Shown: positions 42,575 to 55,049 of the stretch, in pieces
Layout: each line of letters opens with the position of its first letter
Position numbering within the stretch: the stretch's first letter is position 1
NCBI RefSeq assembly: GCF_019175285.1
Contig: NC_056526.1
Span: 122,642,988-122,706,987 of the forward strand
Direction of reading: 5' to 3'
Source: Sceloporus undulatus
Taxonomy: Eukaryota > Chordata > Lepidosauria > Squamata > Phrynosomatidae
DNA: 64,000 nt
Program-made: the position numbers and the translations under genes
The notes under the pieces: generated by a model
Databases searched by the model: none
Seen by the model: the letters and a program-made list of their open reading frames with translations, nothing else
Told to the model about the DNA's origin: nothing

Positions 42575-45033
42575 CCAAAGTTTAGATTCCTAGTCAAGAT
42601 AGGACTGAAAGCCACCATCCATAAACCCCTCGGGGGTGGAAGACCCATTACAATGGTCCGCCCTCGAAGGCTGATGGAACCCAAAAGGTTCCAAGACGCC
42701 CTAGAGGGTGCTATGTTTGGGAACGATGGCGACACTGTCGAAACCCTGGTTAACAACTGGGACAGGAACCTTACCGGGGCTATAGACAGTATCGCTCCCG
42801 AGCGTCCTTGCCGGCCCGCTCCAAAGAAAAGACCCTGGTACACAGAAGATCTTTGCCAGATGAAGCGGGCGGCGCAACGACTAGAGCACTACTGGCAGAA
42901 ACATCAGAATTTATCCGACAGAACACTCCATGAGAACATGTTACGTTCCTACGGAGTGGCAGTCAGTGCAGCAAGGAATTCGTTCTGCGCTGCACGGATT
43001 GCATCAGCAGAGTCCCGTCCAGCAGAGCTGTTCAGGGTGGTCAGGGAATTAACTCAAACCCCGGCCACCCAGAACCCTCTATTAGAACCAACAATTGCCT
43101 GCTGTGACGCTTTTAACTCCTTTGCTGATAAAGTCTCTCAGATACGAGCTGATCTTGATGCCAGTTTTCAAGCAGAACCGTTAGCAGAGGTATCCAGTGA
43201 CTCTGGTAACAAGGTTATTCTGGATCAATTTGAGTTTGTGAGTACCGAGGACGTAGACAAGCTCCTTGGATGTGTGAAAAGGACGACTGGCCCTCTTGAC
43301 TTTTGTCCTTCTTGGCTGACCGTGCAGGGAGGAGATATTATAAAAACTGCTCTCCATCTGATAATTAATACATCTCTTCGGGAAGGAGTTGTTCCATCAT
43401 CCTTGAAACAGGTAATTGTAAAGCCTCTTCTGAAGAAACCTTCCCTTGATCCCCTAGCTATGTGTAATTATAGACCGGTCTCCTTGTTACCTTTCTTGGG
43501 CAAGGTGATTGAGAGGGCAGTCGCCTTTCAGCTCCAATCGGTCTTGGATGAAACCGATTATCTAGACCCATTTCAAACTGGCTTCAGGGCGGGATATGGA
43601 GTTGAGACTGCCATGGTCGCCTTAGTTGATGACCTCCGTGTGGCCACCAACAGGGGAGATATAACTCTGTTGGTGCTCTTGGACATCTCAGCGGCCTTCG
43701 ATACCATCAACCATGGTATCCTTCTGGAACGCCTGAGAGATTTGGGTATCGAGGGCACTGTGCTCCAGTGGTTCCGGTCCTATCTCTCAGGAAGGTTCCA
43801 GATGGTGAGACTGGGGGACAGTTGCTCTCGTAAAAGAGAGCTTACATCCAGCGTCCCTCAAGGCGCCATTCTGTTCCCCCATGCTATTTAACATTTACAT
43901 GAAGCCGCTGGGAGAGATCATCCGGAGCCATGGAGCGCGGTGTTATCAGTACGCTGATGACACCCAGATCTATCTCTCCATGTCTCCGACTGATACAGTG
44001 ATTAAGGATGGCACCTCTCCTCTCGATGCCTGCCTGGAAGCAGTAATGGGCTGGATGAGGAAAAACAAACTCAGATTGAATCCAGAGAAAACAGAGGTGC
44101 TCATGATAGGTTCCCCAAGTCTGGGCAGGGAAATTTGTCATCCTGTCCTAGACGGGGTTAAACTTCCCCTAAAGGATACAGTTTGTAGTTTGGGAGTACT
44201 CCTGGATCCATCTCTACAATTATCATCTCAAGTAGATGCAATGGCCAGGAGTGCTTGGTACCAGCTTCGGCTGATATGCCAACTACGTCCCTGTCTGGAC
44301 CGAAAGGACCTAGAAAATGTAGTACATGCACTGGTAACCTCTCGTTTGAATTTCTGCAATGCGCTCTACATGGGGCTACCTTTATATCAGGTTTGCAAAC
44401 TTCAATTGATTCAGAACGCTGCAGCCAGATTAATTACGGGGGGCAGCCAGATCTGACCACATAACACTCGTATTAAAATCTCTTCACTGGCTGCCAATTT
44501 GTTTCCGGTCCCAGTACAAAGTGTTGGCCATTACCTTTAAAGCCCTAAATGGCTTGGGCCCGAGTTACTTGAGGGAACGCCTCTCCCTACATAATCCTCC
44601 CCGCACACTCAGAACATCAGGAAAACTATTACTTAACTATCCTAAGGTGAGACTGGCGACTACTCATCAAAGGGCTTTGTCAGCAGTAGCGCCTTCTCTC
44701 TGGAATGCTTTACCAGAAGAGATCCACCTTAGAGGAACAGTGGAAGCCTTTAAAAAGGCATTAAAAACCTATCTCTTCCTACAAGCTTACCCTCCCAACT
44801 CTTTGTAATAAAAGCCTTCCCCTATTGACTACGATCTATATATACCCTTGTTTTTAAGACCCTTGAATGTATGTTTTTAGATAATGTTACTGGTTTTTAA
44901 AATGTATGATGTATGCTAATTTATGTCTTAATGTGTTATTTTATCTTTTAGTGTATTCATTCCTTTGATTGTAAACCGCTTTGATCTATTGGGAAAGTGG
45001 TCTATAAATAAACAATTTATTATTATTATTATT
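42575..45033 (+). mobile_element. L2-clade LINE, 5' truncated, nearly intact ORF2
   Basis: Non-LTR retrotransposon copy covering the reverse-transcriptase half of ORF2. The first open segment runs to 43891, with NYRPVSLLPFLGKVIER at residue 304 and the catalytic Asp of LLVLLDISAAFDTI at 376. Reading continues from 43881 with QYADDTQIYLS (YADD at 43950-43961) to 44456, then from about 44450 to the stop at 44808 (LSAVAPSLWNALPEEIHLRG). Two single-base insertions, near 43875 and 44446, are the only breaks I see, so the copy is fairly young. The endonuclease domain is missing. The 3' UTR ends CTATAAATAAACAATTTATT with a (TTA)n tail. Imperfect flanking duplication: TAGATTTTTGTTTT (42561-42574) and TAGATTTGTTTT (45034-45045). 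Confidence 0.93.
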
Positions 45034-45045
45034 TAGATTTGTTTT

Positions 45046-47908
45046 ATATTGCAATTACTTTACAATATTCAAAGGAAGTATGTTGTTGAGAGAAGCCCGA
45101 CCCTTAAAGCTCTAGATCACACTGGCTCTTTATTCTAGTAATATTAATAAAATATGTCCATACAATATATACACACTAGATGTAATCCAAGCTAAATATG
45201 TCCATGCTATAATGTAGATCAGATATGTACATACTAGAGGAAGTATATCATGAAAGTAAGAGTGTAGTGTAAGAGGACAACCAAGAGGAAGCATTACCTG
45301 GTTTCCTTTCCAGTCATCGCTTTGAGTTGAGGGATAAAGGGGAAGGGTTCTGTTGTGAATAATTCCTCTTCCTCCATTTCTGAAGCTGAAAGTGGTGACT
45401 GTAAAGGTGACTTGAGAGGGGGTCTATCTCAGATGCCCACTCCCTGCACAGATATAAACTGAAACTGAACATGGGCTCAAATTACACAGATACAAGAGGA
45501 AATGGGGGTTCGAGACAAATTATGCACAGTTTTTTTCTGTGTCCTCAATGATTCCAGGCCTACCAAAACTCCACCATCTTTCTTGCTGTCATCTGGATCC
45601 ATTCCAGTTCTGCAGCACCCTTGCTAAAGATCAGACATTAGTAACAGATTATGAATTTGTTCTTCATTTCTTTTATTTGCAGAGAAAAGGATACAACACA
45701 TGATCCAATTTTTTGCAGTTTTCAATCCATATTTGAGATAAAAGTTTTAATTTATTTAGAAAGTATACTACCATAAATATAATATGTTTAATTATATTCA
45801 TAGCAATATATATTTATAACAGTAATTGTATGTTTTTGCCATTGGTAATTTTTACAATTCCCCCTTTTTCCCTTTTATCACCAATTATGAAACATGTTTG
45901 ATAAACCCAGAAGACATCAAGCAGCTGTTGATAAAATGCAGCATATTATTTACCAGATAGAACAGAAAGGCCATCTAACGAGGATTGTTTAAAACGTAAC
46001 CTTTTAAATTACTATATTTATATTTTGATCAAATTTTAAAGGGGGAAAATGGGAAGCGAAATTATGAATAGTGACTCTCCAGATGGAGCTAATTGGTCAG
46101 AGAATGTGTCCTGGAAGCATTATAAATTACGGAAACAGATTCACAATTTAGTATTAGGGCCACAACACTGTGAGTCAGTGGGTAACAAAATCTGGGCCGG
46201 GGGTGAGAGTCTTTGAACAACAACAATAATCCCAGACCCAGGACTTCACTTTTGGAGGAAATTCAATAACTATGCACAAGGGAAACAGGCATCCAAACCT
46301 ACATATTGGGGAAAGCCAGCAAAATGTCACACAAATAATCACTCAAATTAAAGGTTTCTGCAAAGAGGCAGAGGAGAAAGCTACCACATATGCTAAAGTG
46401 CTTGGAAAAGTTACTTTTGGGGACTCCAGACCCCACAAACCCTCAGCCACTGCAGCCACTGTGGGATCCTGTGGATTGTTGTTCCTAAAATTAATCTTTC
46501 AGAGCTCTATATTCAGTTTAAGAGCCAATGTCTTTGTATATTTAAGCATTTATATATGTTCCTGTATCATTTCTGAGCTGGATGCTGATTAAACTTGATT
46601 CTCTCTCAAGTAAGAGCTCCCATTGAATGTTGTTCACACATATCCGATTGGCCTGTGGGCTCATGACAGTATTCAAATTGAGGGAATTATAGCAGAGAAT
46701 ATTCTCAAACCCCTCAAAAAGATAAAAATAGAGGATTCATGACAATTAAATTGCTACATAACCACTAATGTGCTGTAATATACCGTACAAAGAACAATCC
46801 TCTGTTTGGAGAGCTGTTTGGTCAACATTTCTTTAAAGAAGCACAAGAGAGCAACATGGCACCTGAAGTTGCTTATCAAGAGTTTGCACTTGGAGAGCAT
46901 TCTGAGCAAGCATATTGGTTACCATCATTCCCACACAGCAACCAATGAATTTTCTACTAAGCCAATAATAGTATTCCTAATCATGTCTTGAACAGGTCAA
47001 ACTACTGTGGTAGCACCTAAAACATGCATGCCAAACTTTCTTGTCTTTCATAATCAATAAGCCTGCCCTGTGCCTCATCCCTCCCATCATTTTGGATCTA
47101 GTCAAAGAACTCACAAATCTCCTGAGTGAGGAAGAGTTCACTGCTCCCAAGACGTTCTTTGCTTATATATATTTAATGCAATTGAATGACTTTGTATAAT
47201 GTGTTTTGACCAGTATCTCAAGCAGAAAAAATAAGGTAAAACAAATCAATGACAAACACAGAACCACCATACAAAATATAAAAGGGGCTGAATTGTACTG
47301 TGAATAACTATGTTCAAAAATAAATCAGTATTTCTTATCCATGCAGAAACTAGTGGTGGTCTACCAAGCATACCTACCAGCCACCAATACTTGCTAAACC
47401 TGGCCTAGCATGCTTTTCAAGATGTAATCCAATAAGTTTGGTTCTGTAAGTGCTCCATGCTTGTTGCATATTGTAGCTTTCCTGGATGGTCCTCTTTGTG
47501 GGATACCTGCTCAGCATTTCTAGTGCTATCAGCCTCGATTTTGCAGGTGCTGCTTCTAGAAAAAGTCTTTTGGGAATAAATATGCATGTTGCACCTTCAC
47601 TGATCTGAGGGAAGGAGAAAATAACCAAGCTGAATTTAGAAGAAGCTTCACACTGCTATTATAAACCATACTTTTTATTATTTTTCTTACTCTGTTGTGT
47701 TATGAAAAATATAAATCTGAGTTCTGCAGAAAAAAACAGCAAATGCATATTCTATTCTGTATGTTTACAACATGCTTAAATAACAAGGTTTATTTAAATT
47801 TAATTCACAATGGAAGCAAGGAAGATATTTTAAATCAAAGAATAATAATAACATAATGGTTGCTTTGAAATAATATATATTCTGTGTTCAAATAAAATCA
47901 CAAGCCTA
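45046..47908. other. Stretch without clear elements
   Basis: A possible MITE scrap at 46400-46490 (GGAAAAGTTACTTTTGGGG); otherwise nothing recognised. Confidence 0.4.
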
Positions 47909-47935
47909 TGCAATCAATCAATCAATCAATCAATC
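47909..47935. repeat. (AATC)n microsatellite
   Basis: Tandem CAAT units followed by TTTATTGATTAGCCC, possibly the minus-strand tail of an unidentified LINE. Confidence 0.85.
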
Positions 47936-48598
47936 TTTATTGATTAGCCCATAGGCCATCTCAGAGTACCACAATACAAAATAGAAAAATAAGATAAAAT
48001 TATATATAAAACTCTGTGTAGAACTCTAAATAAGAGTTATATAAGAGAACATGAGAGTAAAATATATAAAAATAAGAATAAAAATAAGAAGCCTATGCAG
48101 GAGAAATTTTATGTACTTCGGAAGTGCCCATAGTAGCATGCAGTCTTCCAAGTTGTTTCCTTTTCATGACTCCCTCTGGATACTCCTAACCACAGCCTTT
48201 GTAACAGGTAACACTAACCAGCATCATCTTTTAAGCAAAGATCTGAAACTGTCTTCAAATTCTGGTTTCAAACAGTGGTTGTTAAATCCTGGTTAAAATT
48301 TAACAATTATAATGAATCAACCCGAAGCATAATTCAAGTACTCTGATTCATCTGCTTTGTATATTGGGCAAGCAAATACACTAGTGATCCTTGCTACAGA
48401 CACATCCTTTTGTTTGCTATGTATCAATGTGTTGTAGCAATGCATTCGCTAGAGCTATAGGCATAGTTCATCATCAACATGGATAAATACATTTCATTAG
48501 GGAAGCCACAAGCATACTTGGTACTGAAGCTTAGTATGTTCTCTATAGTTTTAATGTACTGTACCATTTTCTTCTCCTGTATGATTTTTAACAAATTT

Positions 48599-48712
48599 GC
48601 CTGATAAAGAAGCCAGTGAAGCTTTGAAGCTTGCATGATATATTTTCTACATTTTTCTTGGCCAATAAACATATTGCTCTTTTGTGGATTTTGAATTTTG
48701 TTGTATTTAGGA
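48599..48712 (+). repeat. Unclassified two-copy repeat, copy 2
   Basis: GCCTGATAAAGAAGCCAGTG...TTTTGTGGATTTTGAAT, matching 19478-19592. Confidence 0.55.
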
Positions 48713-49113
48713 CAAATATAACTGCTGTCATTGTAACTAACAGTGGCTTCTCTACTCTAATTGAGTGTAGAGGAGATAATCGGCACCAGAGATGCAGTGC
48801 AGAAGTACTTAAGTGCCACTCCATTGTGCTTTTCCCTAAAAGTTTCCACTGCTTCAGCCATCTTTACTGCCAATATGTTACTAAGGTTTACCTTGCAAAC
48901 ATTGGTAGGGAAGGAGCATTCAAAGAGGGGAGGGGTAGGCTACAGTTCCTCTCGTATCTATTAGGTATCAGTGAAGTCCTTGACTAAATACAGTATGTAT
49001 TTGGAATGGGGGAGAGTATGAGGTGATGTAAGAAATCATTTGTCTGCAATTCTTCATGATGCTCTATTCATATGAACTGAACCGAAACATTTCACCTTTT
49101 ATCCCTCTCATTA

Positions 49114-49343
49114 CAGTGAACCCTTGTTATACACTGGGGTTTGGTTCCAAGATCCCCCGTGTATAACAAAATCCATGTATGCTCAAGTACCATTAAATAT
49201 AATGACATAGCAAAATGGTGTCCCTAATAAAAAATGGAACATCAAAGTTTGATATTTGAAAATTATACTTTTTTTGGAACATTTTCAAACCGTGGATGCT
49301 TGAATCTGTGTATAAAAAATCCGTGTATATGAAGGGCCGACTG
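49114..49343. mobile_element. MER2-like Tigger MITE, copy 3
   Basis: Starts CAGTGAACCCTTGTTATACA, ends GAAGGGCCGACTG; TA flanks (49112-49113, 49344-49345). 230 bp. Confidence 0.92.
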
Positions 49344-49589
49344 TACTTACATTCTCCCACCCTTTCCTGGCGGATACAATCTCCTTTTTGAATTGGAGGC
49401 TGTGGCAACTGGCTCCCAGACCCCAAATTAATATTATTTTAAAAACCTCAATAAGGCGGATAAAAAAATTAGTTCAGAATATTTTCTTACCAAACTTAGC
49501 TGAAGGGTACCATCTTTATCCATTATGTCTGCCAATCCCTATAATGGAAAGATACAGTTTAAAAAGATAGATTGGTTAATACTCTAGAC

Positions 49590-49665
49590 CAGTGGTCCCC
49601 AAACTGTGCCCTTTAAGAGATTTTGGACTTCCACACCCACAAGCCTCAGCCGTGTTAGCCAATAG
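49590..49665. mobile_element. hAT-type MITE, left half
   Basis: CAGTGGTCCCCAAACTGTGC then GATTTTGGACTTCCACACCC; no right terminus. Confidence 0.65.
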
Positions 49666-49925
49666 TCCAATATGATGAAACCATTATGATGAGACAAGAG
49701 CCAGAAGAGTCAACTCTCAGGTTGGATGGCACTCACAGAACTATTGGGGTACAGCAGAGGACAACTACAAGTAAGTACAGTGGCCTATGATGCAATTGGA
49801 CTCAAGCCAAAAGGATTTTCAGCTGCTGATGTACTTAGAGGTGAAAGCAAAGTCTTGAAGCTGTACAACTCATATTATAGGAACATGGAATATGAGAAGC
49901 ATGAATGAGGGGAAGCTAGACATAT

Positions 49926-50030
49926 GCCTGAAACACACGGGCCAAATGACACAGATTCCGGCTGCATTCAGGGCATGGCATTTATATGATGCACACCCTG
50001 AATGCAGCTGAAAGCTGCACCAAGCCCACA
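49926..50030. mobile_element. GGCC-type MITE fragment
   Basis: GCCTGAAACACACGGGCCAA followed by inverted GCTGCATTCAGGG / CCCTGAATGCAGC. Confidence 0.5.
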
Positions 50031-50039
50031 GTATTCAGG

Positions 50040-50950
50040 AAGAACTAGGCAAAGAAGGAGCAGAAATAATTGGTTTCCAATTTTCAAAGAGTTTAGATGA
50101 GGTTGCATTTTACAATTCTATCTGTTTAACCTGTAAGCAGAACATATCATATGTAAAGCAGGATTAGACTTGGATGAAAGAGGTGTAAAACTGGAAGCAG
50201 TAACTCAAACAACTCAAACTGGAAGAAGTAACTCAAAACAGATATGCAGATGGCATCATGCTACTAGCAGAAAATAGCAAAGGCTGGGAATCACTACAGA
50301 AAAAAGTCAAGGAAGAAAGTGCAAAGGTTTACAGCTGAACATTAAGATAACAAAAGTAATTACCATAGACATAAAATAGTAAACAATGAAGTCATTGAGA
50401 CAGTGATCAATTTCCTATGCCTTGGTTGAATCAGAATGGAGACTACAGTCAAGAAATCAGAAGAAGACTAGGACATGGAAAGACAGCTATGAAGGACCTA
50501 GACAAGATCCTGAATTATAAAGATATACAATTGAATACCAATGTCAGGATTTTCCATGTCATTGTATTTCTAATTTCTATGCATCATTGTGAAAGCTGGA
50601 CAGTGAAGAAGGCTGATAGGAAGGGAATCAACTCATTTTAAATGTATTGTAAGAGAAGATACCCTGGACTGCCAAAAGGACAAATAAATGAGTCCTAGAG
50701 CAAACAAAGCATGACTTCTCACTAGAAGCCAAGATGACTAAACTGAGACTGTCATACTTGGGATGTATCATGAGAAGACATGACTCACTGGGGAAAACAA
50801 TAATGCTTGGTAAGGTAGAAGGCAGTAAGAAAAGGCGAAGACCACATTCTGGATGGATTGACTCAGTCAAGCAAGCCATTGCCCTGAGTCTGCCCTGAGT
50901 AAGGCTGTTGATGACAGGATGATCCTCCAAGACTGGAAATAAGTATGACT
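50040..50950 (+). mobile_element. BovB (RTE clade) LINE, 3' part
   Basis: Contains AGATATGCAGATGGCATCAT (decayed YADDI box), ESWTVKKADRKGINSF and MTKLRLSYLGCIMRRHDSLG-like reading in shifted frames. Many stops; older than the L2 copy at 42.6 kb. A Sauria SINE follows directly. Confidence 0.88.
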
Positions 50951-50968
50951 GGGGATATAAGTATAACT

Positions 50969-51188
50969 GGGAGCCAGTGTGGTGTAGTGGTTTGAGTGTT
51001 GGACTATGACTTTGGAGACCAGGATTTGAATCCTGGCTTGGCCATGAAACCCACAAGGTGACCTTGGGCAAGCCACACTCTCTCAGACTCATAGGAATGT
51101 AATGGCAAACCTCCTCTGAACAAATCTTGCCAAGAAACCTCATGGGTTTGCCTTGGAAAATGACTTGAAAGCACACACCCAATAGTAA
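50969..51188 (+). mobile_element. Sauria SINE, full length
   Basis: GGGAGCCAGTGTGGTGTAGT head, CTTGGCCATGAAACCCACAA, AGCCACACTCTCTCAGACTC, and GACTTGAAAGCACACACCCA tail without the long CAA array. Confidence 0.93.
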
Positions 51189-51894
51189 CAAAGGAGAAAA
51201 CAGAGTGGTTTTTGCAAGGGTACTGCAGTAGCTATGGGAAGCATAACACACAGTCAGGGGCAGGATAGATGGGAAGGATAATACAAGACAGATTCTTTTC
51301 TACAAATCCATTCTTCTCCTAATTGTTTACCTTGGAAAAATGCAACATGGGGAACACACTTTCATACATTCATGAGACATGTCTAGTTCACATGAACACA
51401 ACAGGCACCTTATGCCTACCATTTTCTTCTATAGAAACCTTCAGACTTGCTGGACTAGAACAATTTAAAATATACATTAGACAGGCTTGTGCATCTCTGA
51501 TACTCACAAAAATATCACTTTGTTCAAGAGTCCTAATTTTCAGGAACTGTGGAGTTAATGAAGCTTCCTGTGATGAAAAGCAAAATACAGTATGGCAAAT
51601 GTAGCAACAGGCAGGCAATTGCCAAGCCAGGGAAGGTTAACAACTCAAGGCTTCATTTTTACTATACTGGAAGAGCAGGAAATGTACTATAACTGAAAAC
51701 ACTGGCGCAAAATTTGTGTTAATTTATATTAGTCAAAATAATTAATAGGAAGGAAATGCCTTATGGAGAAAACAGAGTCATCTAATTTAAGTAGCAGCCC
51801 CTCTGGGGAAATATACCGTTATAAATAAGTAAGACTTACCACATATGTTTTCAGTGCTTTAAAAATGAATTCTGTTGCAAAGTAATTCAAATCC

Positions 51895-51895
<1 letters not shown>

Positions 51896-51929
<34 letters not shown>
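51896..51929. repeat. (CA)n microsatellite
   Basis: CA repeats, 34 bp. Confidence 0.97.
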
Positions 51930-51931
<2 letters not shown>

Positions 51932-52069
51932 CTGAACTGGATAATTTTTTAATAATTAAAGTTAAACAGAATAAGGCTGCAGTTGAATACACACTTCCCT
52001 GGAAATCAGTTCCACTGAAGTCAATGGGGCTTTAGAGGGGATTTGTAGAGCGAAAGTGCATAACCTAAA

Positions 52070-53213
52070 ACTGATATGCTTATCTGAGCTTTTGCATATT
52101 TATTCTTGTTGGGATGGTGGCAAGACACAATGAAAGTCTATTAGAAACAGACTATTACAAATCTTGTGTTTTTCATTTGTGGTGTTACTCCCAAAGGTGG
52201 GGGGACTTAGGGTCTCTGCCAGCAGTGTCAATGCCTCCTTTGAATATTCGGGAATTAATTAGCTCAAAAGGAGGCATGTGAGAGGTGGATAATAACTAGG
52301 ATCTTTTTACACCTATTTATACTAGCACTAACCATAAAAACTCCAGTTCTGAGTAAATAATGGATTTTTATTAGAAAATGTGCAAAGAGGCACACAAACA
52401 CACAAGAACTGATTGAGCAATAAGATTCACACAAGGCTACATAAACAGAAGGTTGAAAAGTTGGGTAGCAGAAGATTAAGGGTTAAGAAGGGGGTATATT
52501 TACTGATATATAAGAGCTCTAGGACTCATGTTTAGAATAACCCATGGCGCTTGTCTTTTGCTCTTATCTAGGCTGGGCATGCTGTAAGTCAAGTGACCCT
52601 GCTACTGGTGCCTTTTGCTTCCTTGGGTCATTGTGCTCCCCAAAAATAAGTACCAGGTCATCATGACTTTCAGTGCTCCTCTATTCTCGATATTAATTAT
52701 AAAAATCTCATATTCAGCTGGAGAGGTGATAGGGCATGCTAACACTGGTTAATTCTATGGATCAGTTTAAGTGCCTCTTAAACTGGTTATTGCTGCATGC
52801 TTAGGGGTACCATATGATACCAACTAGTAGGATTTTTTTCTAAATAAATACAAATAAAAACAGTTATTTTTGATATAGGAAACATTGGCTTTCTCTCTCT
52901 CCTTTCACCCTCAGGCATAAAATATCTGCTCTTATAAACAAACAATGCAGACTGTTGTCCTACCTGTAGCTTCTGTTTTTCAGACTTGTAGTGAGGTGTC
53001 CTTTTCCATGTGGCTGAAGTCATACATTTGTAAAAATACAAATAATCATAATAAAAAGGCTAGCTTTTTACATACTACATTTTAAATATTAAATTTTATT
53101 TCAAATTCTCAAATTTTTGAAAATGTATAAAGCTTATTATATTTCTAGGATAGATAATTCATTGCTACAAATTATATGACCACTTGACTTTTTAAAAACA
53201 AATTGTTCTCCTG
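52070..53213. other. Stretch without recognised elements
   Basis: Nothing recognised. Confidence 0.45.
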
Positions 53214-53416
53214 TTGCAAAATTACTCCGCTTTTTATTTTTGGGAAAACCCCAAAAGTAAAAAGCGGTGCAATTTTGCCCACTTTCTGCATGTGTTAATG
53301 TTGCGTTAATGCTGACATGTCTGAAAACAATCCCGCTTTTGCGGGATATTCCTGGGATCTAAACCCTGTTTATCCATGGGATTGGGGGCACTTTGCCTCC
53401 CATGTGATAAGGCCCA
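53214..53416. mobile_element. Harbinger-like MITE, right half
   Basis: Shares CCAAAAGTAAAAAGCGG and CCACTTTCTGCATGTGTTAA with 18813-19174; ends CCTCCCATGTGATAAGGCCC. Confidence 0.7.
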
Positions 53417-53473
53417 TAACTGTGTTAGTCTGGATCAGTAAGCAAAGGCATCTTGTAGTGCCTATGAGACTAA

Positions 53474-53753
53474 GGAGATTATCACACTGCCAGGATAGAT
53501 GCAGGATCTAAAACTCAAAGCCAGATCCTATCTAATTGCTCCATGGCCAGGCAGTAGGCATCCCGTATGCAACCTGGGCTTCTCCAAGCTTCTCCTGCAG
53601 CCTTTCATGAATGGGATTTCCAGAGAAGCCCAGAAAAACCGGGGTTGCATACAGGCTGCCTACTGCCTTGCCAGGGAGCAATGCAATAGGATTTGGCTTT
53701 GAGTTTTAGATCCCACATCTATCACAGCAGGACTTTGCTATGTGATACTCTCC
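53474..53753. mobile_element. Harbinger-like MITE, complete, long palindrome
   Basis: Inverted ends GGAGATTATCACAC / TATGTGATACTCTCC with TAA on each side (53471-53473, 53754-53756). Inner arms CAAAGCCAGATCCTATCTAA and GCATCCCGTATGCAACC are also inverted, so most of the 280 bp can pair. Confidence 0.85.
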
Positions 53754-54202
53754 TAAATAAGAGAAATAAATTGGCAGCATAACCTTTCATAGAATTAAGT
53801 TTGTGTCCTCAGATGCATAGAGACAACTTCATTAGAAAAATCCATACATCTGATGAAGTACATTTAAGTCTATGAACACTTCTGCTATCAGTTTCTTTCT
53901 CTCAGTCTCAAAGCTGCTACAAGATCCTTTTGTATTTTGCTACTAGATTTGTTTTATATGCCTAAACAAATAATTTGTTGGTTCCATGTAATGTGCTTTT
54001 AATCAGTTTGGGGATGTTTGCCAAACTTGGCTTAATTAAAAATACAAAATAAATCAAGCAGGAAACAGAGCTGGCTCATTCAGGTTGCATTACTATGCCA
54101 ATTAGGGTAATGCATGTACAACTTGCTTCCTGTTCTTTGAAGGGGAATTTATTCCTCAAGTCATTAATATCCTCATGTCTTTCCACACAAACTTGAAGTG
54201 CT

Positions 54203-54440
54203 TTGGTGGTGAAGTGGTGGTACGGTGGTTAAATGCAGCCACTCACTCACAAACCACAAGGTTGCGAGTTCAATACCAGCCAGGGCTCAAGCTCAACTCA
54301 GGCTTACATCCTTCCAAGGTCACTAAAATGAGTACCCAGATTGTTGGGGGCAATTAGCTTACACTTTGTAAACCGCTTAGGGAGTGCTTAAGTGCACTGG
54401 TAAGTGGTATAGACATGTACTTGCTATTGCTATTGCTATC
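54203..54440 (+). mobile_element. tRNA-derived SINE with L2-type tail, copy A
   Basis: Head GTGGTGAAGTGGTGGTACGG, B-box-like GGTTGCGAGTTCAATACC, CAGGCTTACATCCTTCCAAG, CCCAGATTGTTGGGGGCAAT, tail TTTGTAAACCGCTTAGG and (TTGCTA)n. Confidence 0.8.
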
Positions 54441-54569
54441 ACAGTAATTGCTTCATGTTTTCAAGTTTTAGATTGAACCACATGGAGTATATGTGTGAAT
54501 GGCGCAAGGACTGCTACAACAACAGTTCTGACACAAGGGCTTTTTTTTAAAAAAATCTATACAGACATT

Positions 54570-54701
54570 TGCCATTGCTTTTGGCTACGAGTGCATGATT
54601 TGCTCAAGGCCAACCGGTAGGTTTTCATTGCTGAGCAGAGATTTGAACCCTGGTCTCCCAGAGTCCGTCCAACATTCAGTCCACTACACCATGCTTGCTC
54701 C
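54570..54701 (-). mobile_element. Sauria SINE 5' half
   Basis: Minus strand: GGAGCAAGCATGGTGTAGTG head and GGTTCAAATCTCTGC; the BovB-type tail is missing. Confidence 0.85.
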
Positions 54702-54894
54702 ACTTCTGCATATATCAAGCAGTTATTCCTAAAGTAGAATATATATCTGATTTAACACTAGTGTATACATGACACTAGGATGGTATAATGCATAGATATG
54801 ATACAACAGCTATTTAGAAGCAAATCCAAGAAACGCCATACCTGTCAGCATAACCGGTGAAGAAGCAGCCCAGGTGCCATTAAAAAAATTGGTA

Positions 54895-55045
54895 TATACT
54901 TTTAAGGTTTTTAAAAAATTTTATATTTATGTATTTTTATATTTTGTATTGTTTTAAATTTTATTGTTTTATACTTGTTTGTCACCTTGAGTCCCTATAT
55001 TGAGAGAAAGGCAGAATATAAGAAAATAAAATAATAATAACAATA
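54895..55045 (+). mobile_element. LINE 3' end
   Basis: CACCTTGAGTCCCTATATTG then GGCAGAATATAAGAAAATAA and an A/T-rich tail. Confidence 0.65.
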
Positions 55046-55049
55046 ATTA

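Noticed and set aside
51323-51604. 93-codon plus-strand frame
   Set aside because: No recognisable motif or splice context.
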